A stretch of 64,000 nt of DNA, from contig JAQGEQ010000163.1 of the NCBI GenBank assembly GCA_034620365.1, forward strand, positions 186,001-250,000. Reading direction: 5' to 3'. The notes below the pieces were generated by a model that did not search any database, was not told the origin of the DNA, and was given only the letters and a program-made list of their open reading frames with translations. The DNA is from Pegea sp. RAD2-039. Its lineage: Eukaryota > Chordata > Thaliacea > Salpida > Salpidae. Below, in pieces: positions 56,074 to 64,000 of the stretch (its first letter is position 1; every line of letters starts with the position of its first letter). Position numbers and translations under genes: made by a program.

Positions 56074-59000
56074 TTAGTTGATAAGGGGCCGACCTGATGG
56101 AAATCTTTGGTGCATTTGTTGCTGTTGTTGTTGTTGTCGATTCAATACAACTTGCTGTTGCTCCCAAGTCGCTGATGCCGAAGGTGAGATCGCCCCAAAG
56201 TTATCGAATTGTTGGGACACAGCTGGCCCTCCTTGTTGTTGTTGGACAGGATAGTTTGGTGGACAGTTGAAAGTACCGCCATTATGTGGGGCACCTCCAG
56301 TGCTGACAGACAGCGGACCAACTTGACGAAGACCAGATTGATGTCCAAAGTTACTGGTCACTACCGAAGGACCGACTGGTCGTTGGTTCGGGACATGTTG
56401 GTACCTGAGGATAAAGACCATTTAATGACATTGATTTGGTGACCACTAAATGACAGACCTGCCAGCCATGTTGCCATGAGTGTTGTTAGTTGGTGGACTT
56501 CGAATGGTTTGCATTAAAACTTGTTCTTGTGGACCATTATCAGGGACAACTGGGTTGTTGGACACAGGATAATAGGACAGAGTCTGTGATGGTTTTTCAC
56601 TCGGCAAGATATTGGTCAAATCGAATGGAGAATACATTCGTTGCCCTTGAAAATTACCAGGCCCTGGGTTGTTGTTGATGCCATGGTGACCAAAGTTATT
56701 AGTCCCTGGACGCAAGTCCATCATTTGCTGACCATTTGGGTTGTTGTGGCCAAGCATGTTTGGTTGTTGCATTGATGGTGAGATACAAACAGCGCCAGGT
56801 TGAGATGGTGAACGCGATAAACAGACGTTACCATGGTTACTGTAATCACCGCGCTGGTAAGGGACCATCATACTACGACTTGGTCCATGTGATGGTCGTT
56901 GTTGTAGATTGTGGTCGTAACCACCTGGACCATTTGGTAAGATTGGTTGTTGCATACTACCTGGTCGAATCAACATATTGTTGTTGTTAAGGTGTTGACC
57001 CGGGTTGTTGCTAGGCATTTGTGTCCCAACTACTTGTGGGGCATCGATTGGATTGTGGGTCAGTGGTGGTGGTTCCTGGGACATGATAGATGGTCCAACA
57101 TGGGACAGAGGATGTGGTGAGATTGTGGGTCCGTCCTTGACCTGGAATAATTCACTTTTTATCAACAAATCGATTTTTATATTTGTTACTTACTCTCGAA
57201 ACAGAACCAAACCGCTGACCGACCATAGCAGGATTCGGCATCTGGGACCAATCAGCTGAAGGACCATTAGGACCAGCTGAAGATGGTGTACTGGGCGGCA
57301 ACATTGAGCCCTGGTCCATAGGCATGTTTTGAGGTGGTTGTTGCATGTTGTTTGTTGATTGAAGAAATTGTCCCTGAGTTGAGTTGATGGACGAGGTTGG
57401 TTGTCCTTGAACCCCTGACCCACCCATGGCTGGTGATTTGCCAAGTGGTGACCGTTGAATGGTGTTGACTGGGTTATGAGGTGACATGGCAGGCATATGA
57501 TTGGGTTGTGGCCCTGTGGGACACATATCATTGGTGTTAAAGGTCGCTGTTTGCATGACAGACGTCACAGGTCCTTGCATTCGACCTGAAAAGAAAATAT
57601 TAGAAGAAGATGAAGACCAGGACAAGAACTGACTTGTCTGAAAATTCATTGGTGATTTTGCGATAGTATTGGACTGGTTCATGTCAGGTCTGGGTCGATT
57701 CATCATGTCCATGACCAGATTATCATTGATTGGTTGCTGTCCACTTGTCATGTCAGGATTGATTGGTGGACCCATGACACCATCGTTGTATGCTGGCATG
57801 CTGCCCGGCATCTTCTGGTGTTGACCAGGGACATTGTAACCATGATGCATTCCACTAACTGGTCCACGAATAGAACCAATAGATGGTTGAAATCGGCCAG
57901 GCATTGAGTTGTCTGGTCCCATTTGTGGTTGTCCAGGCATTCCTCCTGGACCACTTATAATCATACCAGGTTGTTGTGAGCCCAGCGGGGCATGAGTTGG
58001 TGACAGGTCATGACTCATACGAATAGGATGGGACATTTGGTTGGGATTCCCGAACCCCCACTCTGGTGACGTCATACGAGGACCAGTAATCGAGTCTGAT
58101 TGGTCAAAGACGCTCTGACCGAGATTATGAAGGACACCATCAGGTCGGTACATGCTCGCCTGATTCTTTAACTTCTCCGAGAAAGGAAAAGTCGCTGATT
58201 GGTGTCCCATGTCATGTTGCATGCGGACCATTGGTCCACGAGTTGGCATAGTTGAGTTGATATATTGACCAGGATGTGGTTGAGGATAGGTCATCCGGGA
58301 CACGACCGGCATGCGTTGTTGGATACCTCGATGCATGCCACCCACGTGACCCACATCACCCATGGACTGTTTGGTGTGGGACAGACCTCGTGGTTTGTTA
58401 CCAATCATGTCCATCGAACCACCTGTCCGGTTACTCATGGACGCGGCGACGCTCATCGGTATCTTGTCGCGCGCGTTATGATGTAAAGCCACGTTGCCAC
58501 CATCAACTGACATATTAGACCAACGATTTTGATGAATTTGCTGGTTGTTGTAGGGCGGTGGTGGGTCGATGGTATCCATGGAAACCGGAGCTTTATCCAT
58601 CATTTGAATGTTAGTAGCGGCGCGTTTACGATTCTTAAGATCGTTGTAGATCTGTTGGAAGTGGACCACATGTCAAGTTACCACCTCTGATGAGTTAGTG
58701 GACACACTTACCGTGATTTGTGGGGTCAGATGTTGTTCAGAGACCCCTTTTAAAGGGAGGTTTCTGGTTCGAAACGCTTCTTGCATCGCTGATGTCAATT
58801 CATAGCGATTATCACCACTTTGAGCGTTGCTGAAACTAGGCCACTGATTCGGAAGCTTCGGTTGCTGGTTGTTGCCTAGAAACCAAACAGATGACGAAAC
58901 GTCGAAACAGTGGACATCAACCACTCACCAGGACCATTAGGTTCCTTCTTAGACCTACCACCAGTGATCATATCTTTGATTTCCTTCAATTTATTAAACT

Positions 59001-60737
59001 TGGCGGTAAGTTCATCATTCTTGTTGTGCTGGTCATCAACTCTATTGGAGCCAGGATCATTCTGAGATCGAAAAAGATCAATAAATGATGAAGAGATGAA
59101 GACACGAGATGACTAACTCGATAATTAGATGCTGGAGATGCATGTGAAGCCATTGACATGTCTGAATTGTTGCCTTTCTGGTGTCCTACACATGGGTCAA
59201 TGCTGCCCAGTTGCTTGGACATGCCCTGCGGATATCCGGCCGGTAGTGGACACCGGAAGTTATTTTCCATTTTATTATTGGAGTTGTTATGAGCTGATCC
59301 AGTAGATGGTAGATGATTATTGATCATCATTTGATGACCATTATAATTCATACCAAAAGATTTAATCAAATTTGGAGTGATTCGGAAATTTCCTTTCGAA
59401 TGGAAAGCACTCATCATATTACCAGCTTTCTGATGAACCATCAATCTCGAAGCTTCATTAGCCATACCAGTCGAGAAGACAAACTGATTGAGCTGAAAGA
59501 GGAAGAGGTAGAGAGGAATTTGAAGGCGCGAGACACAAACCTGTGTATCAACTGAAGTGTAATTTGATCGACTTTTCACTTCATTCACAGTTGCTGGGAT
59601 ATTCGGTTTTTTTTCTGCAAGTGTTTCGTGATTAGTGGAAAGTGTTTCGAAGAGAGTTAATGATTGGATAGCGATGGTGACGCGCGCGTCGGAGATATTT
59701 AATAATTAAAATATTCGATTAGAAACACTCACGATCGTCTTTTGATTTCGTCTTTCTTCTTTTCTTCGATTCTAAGAAAATAAAAGATTTTAGAAAGATG
59801 AAACAGGAAGATGATGAAGACCAGATGAAGATGAAGACACACCTTTCTTGGGATCTCCATCCTTCGAGTCAACTGAATGACCTCTTTTACGGAGACCTCT
59901 TGGATTTGAAGGGTCTTCCGCGTTCATCACTCGCTTATCTGACGTCATCACACCGGGCGACATCGACGACGCTTGAGCGTGATTACGAGCGCCGTTTAGT
60001 GGTGACGCGATACTCGATGCTACATCATTTAGATGACTCGCAGTGAGCATGTTCCGACCACCAGGGGTCCCGCCCTGTGAGTACTCGGGGATAGAAGCGA
60101 CTGTATGTTGAAGACCAGACATCGGGTTGACGGGCGGTGGTTTGGTGCCCATCATCTGGTTTGGGACATGGGACGATATCCGTTGGTTCATGGCATCATC
60201 ACACATCTGTTGTTGTCCAGGCATAGACGATGGTCGCCGAATGACGGTCATTTGGTTGTCATGGGACATCAACGATTGTTGCATGGAATTATTGTAGGGC
60301 GTATTTTGAGGGGCCATATGTTGTTGAGGACTGATGAAACTGCCCTGGACAGGCTGTCCCATACGTACATTGGACATTCTAGATTCTCCAAAACTCATCC
60401 GCTGCTGTTGCTGTCCATGCATTAGGTCATAATCGTAATTAGTTGGTCCAGGACCATGTGGTTGAGGATTGTTGATCATCCGGGCTTGAGAAGGGGACCG
60501 GATATAACCAGAAAAGCGATGCTGGTCGTAACCGGTCATTCTACTTGAGGTGGTTGGCATACGAGGTGCTTGTTGAGTTTGACGTGGTAGTGACGTCACA
60601 GTTGGTTTCGGGTCCCCGGACAACATGTCACCGACCGGAGAAGGCGTGACACTCGAGGACGTGGTCATGGACACTGAGTTGGCCACGTTAGTAGCAAATG
60701 AACCAGTACTTTGGACACTATGATGATTAGAGGCCAT
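56074..60737 (-). CDS. BCL9: BCL9/Legless Wnt co-activator with HD1, HD2 and HD3
   Basis: The ATG at 60737 (MASNHHSVQSTGSFATNVAN) follows an acceptor by about ten bases. A disordered Met/Pro/Gly/Gln-rich N-terminus leads to a basic KKRRKTKSKDD (possible NLS). HD1, the Pygopus-PHD-binding region, reads LNQFVFSTGMANEASRLM (human YVFSTEMANKAAEAV) near 59440-59500. HD2, the beta-catenin-binding helix, reads LTAKFNKLKEIKDMI (human SLQTLRDIQRML) near 58968-59015. HD3 is likely SEQHLTPQI joined to YNDLKNRKRAAT across 58628-58740. A long low-complexity C-terminus with SPEWGFGNPNQ and a final poly-Gln follows, with the stop at 56074-56076. BCL9 links beta-catenin to Pygopus to drive Wnt target genes. 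Small introns include one of 48 bp (57586-57633), a multiple of three without a stop. The order HD1-HD2-HD3 is the strongest evidence. Confidence 0.85.
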
Positions 60738-60800
60738 TCTAGCTAACCTGCGAAACAAGGAAATAAAAATGAAGAAAATAGATGAGGCGAAGATAGTAAC

Positions 60801-60989
60801 AAGCACGAAAATAAGCAAGCACGAAAATAAGCAAGCACGAAAATAAGCAAGCACGAAAACAAGCACGAAAATAAGCAAGCACGAAAATAAGCACAAAAAC
60901 AAGCACGAAAACAAACAAGCACAAAAACAAGCACGAAAACAAACAAGCACGAAAATAAGCAAGCACGAAAATAAGCAAGCACGAAAATA
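60801..60989 (+). repeat. 12/16-bp minisatellite just upstream of the BCL9 coding start
   Basis: Units of AAGCACGAAAATAAGC and shorter AAGCACGAAAAC alternate for about 190 bp, 64 bp before the BCL9 ATG on the minus strand, inside the probable 5' UTR intron. The in-frame minus-strand open frame it creates (Arg-Ala-Cys-Leu-Phe repeats) is not treated as protein because an acceptor lies between it and the ATG. Confidence 0.85.
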
Positions 60990-61227
60990 GTGTCGGTCGC
61001 GAGTATTGAAGGTTTCAGTGATTTTGATTCTAATTTCTGTCAAAGAAGTCTGCTGCTGCTGGCTGCATCGAAATTAACTCACTGACCTCATATCTGGTGT
61101 CCCAAGCTGTCCTTTAATGTGGTCCTGACTGAGTTTCTAAATCATTTGCTCAAAACTAGAAGATGCAGTGATGAATTTCGATATTATCTAATTTCTGAAC
61201 AAATTCAATAAAAAGTTGAAACAAATT

Positions 61228-61505
61228 CATCTTGTCGAAATTCAGCTTGTCAAAATTCAGTTTGTCGAAATTCATCTTGTCAAAATTCAGTTTGTCAAAA
61301 TTCATCTTGTCGAAATTCATCTTGTCGAAATTCAGCTTGTCGAAATTCAGTTTGTCAAAATTCAGCTTGTCGAAATTCAGCTTGTCGAAATTCAGCTTGT
61401 CAAAATTCATCTTGTCAAAATTCATCTTGTCGAAATTCAGTTTGTCGAAATTCATCTTGTCGAAATTCATCTTGTCGAAATTCAGCTTGTCGAAATTCAG
61501 CTTGT
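61228..61505 (+). repeat. 15-bp minisatellite, about 19 copies
   Basis: Units of CATCTTGTCGAAATT vary at two places: CATC, CAGC or CAGT at the start, and CGA or CAA in the middle. There are no length changes. Because 15 is divisible by three, long open frames appear on both strands (Lys-Phe-Ser-Leu-Ser and Asn-Phe-Asp-Lys repeats); these are not genes. It lies upstream of BCL9. Confidence 0.95.
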
Positions 61506-63550
61506 TGATAAAACATCTGATTTCTAACAACTATGATCAGATTATCGCCAAAAGCAATTAGAACAAGTTGAATTAGGGGCAGGGTAGATAAAAGTTCTAA
61601 CAAAACAGCTACAGTCGCCACTGATTGAGTTCAGGAAAGAGAGAAGTTTTCGCGTGAGATGTAATGACGTCAAACAAGTTAAGCGTGAAAAATCTCGAAT
61701 AGCACGATACGATGACAAGTCGAGGAAAAAAGTTTAGTGGTGGTGGGGGGGGGGATGAAATCGTATCCGATCTTGTCGAAGCCGACTAACAAGATGTGAA
61801 ATTAAACAATAAAACAAGCGAGCTGCTTTTGTTGAAGTCTGAATATCAATAATTTATGTAACGAACGACAAAGACAGCGATGCTAGTACCCAGTAGAGAA
61901 CACTGAACGTTTGTTGATGACTTTTTCTATATCATCGAAATCTGCTGGTTTATTATTTAAAAAGTTCTACGATAAAAGAAGGAATCGAAGCAAGATTTCA
62001 ACAAAAACTTTATGAATGAAACAAGTTAACAAAATATTAAAGAAATCGTCGACTTGCTGTGATAGTGTCTAGTAATCGATAACCTGAAAATCATCTTCTA
62101 AGTTAGTCTTAAGCTAAGAAGAAAAGAGACTTCATATGTTAGTTGGTCTGATGTTATGAATAATGTAAGAGTTATAAGAAAGAAGCAAGTTAAAAGTTAG
62201 TTGATGTAACAGAGGCTTTGTTACTTTCATATAAATCTGCTTGCTACTTTATCTTGACTAACACCTTTTTATGACCTCTTTCTACATTTTATAGAGATGA
62301 ATGTAGAAAAAATATTAAAGATATCTCGAGAGAACTCTGGGTAGAAAATAGAAGTTTTTGATTTCAGTAAATAATATTTTTACAAAAAGAAGATGAAGAA
62401 ATAACTTTTAAAAAAAGATTTGATTAATTTCAATCTGTAAACAACAACTGATCTACTAGTGAGTTATCAAATCTATAAAAGAACTAGAAGGTACACAGAT
62501 TTCAAGATACAACAAGTGAACAAACACAATAGTCAAGTTGGTATAAGTCACACTAACAAAGGCCCTCAATACAGCTTTAGTTCTTATCAAGTAATAGTAA
62601 ACGCGACATAAGCTAGCTACCCGCGAGCAATCCATTCATATGGCAGGTAATTGAAGCGTGTGTATTTGCTTGCTAAATTCATTATGACGTTGTTAACTCA
62701 TTTAAAATAACAGCGAAAAATACTCGGTGAGAATTGACAAAAAGTTGTCTCAAGCTAGTGGTAGCTGGTAAGAAGACTGAGGTATCCGACGTAATTTCTT
62801 ATATCTACTAAGTTCATGATAAGGTTAACTGCGTCCAGAAAAGTTAAAGAAGGAAAGCGTATAGGGAATCGAAAAGATTTCACCTTAATACCTTGCAACT
62901 ACCGGCTGCTCTGTCAATCAAACTTTGTCGTTTTATCGCTCATGTAGCTCAGCAGGTTTTGATTAAAATCTCATTTTGATAGCGTTAGCTGGTAGTCTAG
63001 ATAAAAAGTTTTGCTTCTAATCTACAAACCACGATTTAAAGCTAAATAGATTTAATAAAACTTCGAAAATGAAACTGTCTGTCTGACGCTTTGAAAAATA
63101 CTAGATATATCATCATCGGTGTCAATCTATAAATGAGCATCATATAATTCAGTCACTTTGCTAGTTATAGCTAATTACGTTTAGTTTCATCAGATAATTG
63201 TCACAACATATCTACTGAACAAACAGCAAGCTGTTGACTTCTACTAAGTCACGCCGCGCGACTTCAAGCCAAGTGAACTGGACAATTTTCCAACAGATCG
63301 TAGATGACTAGTAAGATGTCTTTACAGTTGAAGATGCTGAGTTAGTGATGAAGAAATAAGAAGAGCAAAAAGGGATTTTTGAAGAAGTTGGGAACAAAAA
63401 CGTTGTGATCGTGAGTAGTAAGTGAAAAGTGTTCCATGTACTTCATGCAGTTTGTTCATGGAGATATTCTGAAGCTTATTTCAGCTATGAGACTTTTAGA
63501 AAAACACCCATTATCAAATAAACTTTATCGAGGTTTGTGGGAAATATAAA
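61506..63550. other. Noncoding stretch between BCL9 and the right-edge gene
   Basis: No convincing exon on either strand. A G run (about 61737-61755, GGTGGTGGGGGGGG-type) is notable in AT-rich DNA. Probably the BCL9 promoter and leader on the minus strand plus the end of the next gene. Confidence 0.4.
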
Positions 63551-63669
63551 AAGATGTTCGATTCAATGACTACATTGATCAAATTCCCTTTTCAATATTT
63601 TGAGGATAATCTTTATGAAGTTAAGGTGCAAGTTAAGTGGTCCATTTGGTTGGTATTGAGTGGGTATAC

Positions 63670-64000
63670 CTTTCGTCATCAGCCTGAATTTCATTCAACC
63701 AATCATCAACACCTCTTCCTGTTAGCTCAGGAAGTGGCGGTAAGGGGTTTGGAACAGAGGGAGTTCTATATTTAATCAATCTAGGTAAAATGAAATAGTT
63801 AACGTTGGCAACATCAAATTATAATCGAACATGAATAGCAAGCAGCAAGTTACTACAAAAGAAGCATTCCATCTTACTTGTTGGCATCTGTAACTCCAAG
63901 TATCTCGGTGAGGCAGGACTTTGCACTGCTCTGGAAACTGTTGTTATCAGTTATAGATGGACTTTGAAAGAAAGGTGATGTCATGAGTTCGTTGTTGAAT
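63670..64000 (-). CDS. Unrecognised gene, two exons at the right edge (partial)
   Basis: On the minus strand, an exon from the window edge to about 63870 encodes TSPFFQSPSITDNNSFQS and SCLTEILGVTDAN, ending at a GTAAG donor. It joins in phase to an exon 63670-63780 (acceptor TTTTACCTAG) encoding LIKYRTPSVPNPLPPLPELT then GRGVDDWLNEIQADDE, ending at AAAG then GTATAC. The 111-bp exon keeps one frame across good splice signals, has normal codon use and a Pro-rich patch. I do not recognise the family. A possible terminal exon starts near 63596, but this is weak. The plus-strand frame 63554-63775 is its shadow. Confidence 0.5.

Noticed and set aside
60739-61043. Cys/Leu/Phe repeat frames on the minus strand upstream of BCL9
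   Set aside because: They come from the 12/16-bp minisatellite, and a splice acceptor separates them from the BCL9 ATG.
61156-61561. Long repeat-encoded frames on both strands
   Set aside because: A 15-bp unit without stops keeps several frames open at once; there is no start context, splice signal or domain.
62944-62990. tRNA-like string GTAGCTCAGCAGG
   Set aside because: Only an A-box resemblance; no B box or stems follow at the right distance.
63554-63775. 73-codon plus-strand frame
   Set aside because: It is the reverse shadow of a better-supported minus-strand exon at 63670-63780.

Overview
The window is AT-rich nuclear DNA from an invertebrate animal. It has GT-AG introns, many of them only 37-60 bp, short 3' ends with AATAAA signals, and orthologues of animal-specific genes (plexin, TRAF7, BCL9/Legless). 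I cannot name the phylum. No viral, prophage or CRISPR-like element was seen; the mobile DNA is LINE and SINE remnants.

Layout, left to right. From 1 to 13810 (+) lies the 3' part of a very large cell-surface receptor: a C-type lectin end, about 30 sushi/CCP modules mostly one per exon, a discoidin (F5/8C) domain, a membrane segment, a PLAT domain and further membrane segments. It reads as a polycystin-1-like receptor with an unusual ectodomain. An 18-copy 10-bp minisatellite follows. TRAF7 lies at 15291-19005 (+). A repeat-rich gap follows with a LINE relic, the 37-residue oligosaccharyltransferase subunit OST4 (21841-21954, +) and a second LINE relic. A complete plexin spans 25748-39022 (+). 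Convergent to it is a brambleberry/GEX1/KAR5-family nuclear-fusion protein (39624-41834, -). An unrecognised 178-codon gene (43487-44023, +) has its own TATA box. TBC1D23 (44335-47230, -) and intronless NPRL3 (48924-50492, -) follow. A 5.5-kb gene-poor stretch holds LINE remnants. BCL9/Legless (56074-60737, -) has recognisable HD1, HD2 and HD3 segments, with two minisatellites upstream. The right edge holds two exons of an unrecognised minus-strand gene.

The genes are unrelated housekeeping, signalling and cell-surface genes, not one pathway. Two observations stand out. One is the lectin-sushi-discoidin-PLAT receptor. The other is a LINE family whose 3' end, a strong stem-loop plus an AATA-type tail, is shared by a tRNA-headed SINE inside a plexin intron; four copies of this family sit in introns of the window's genes.
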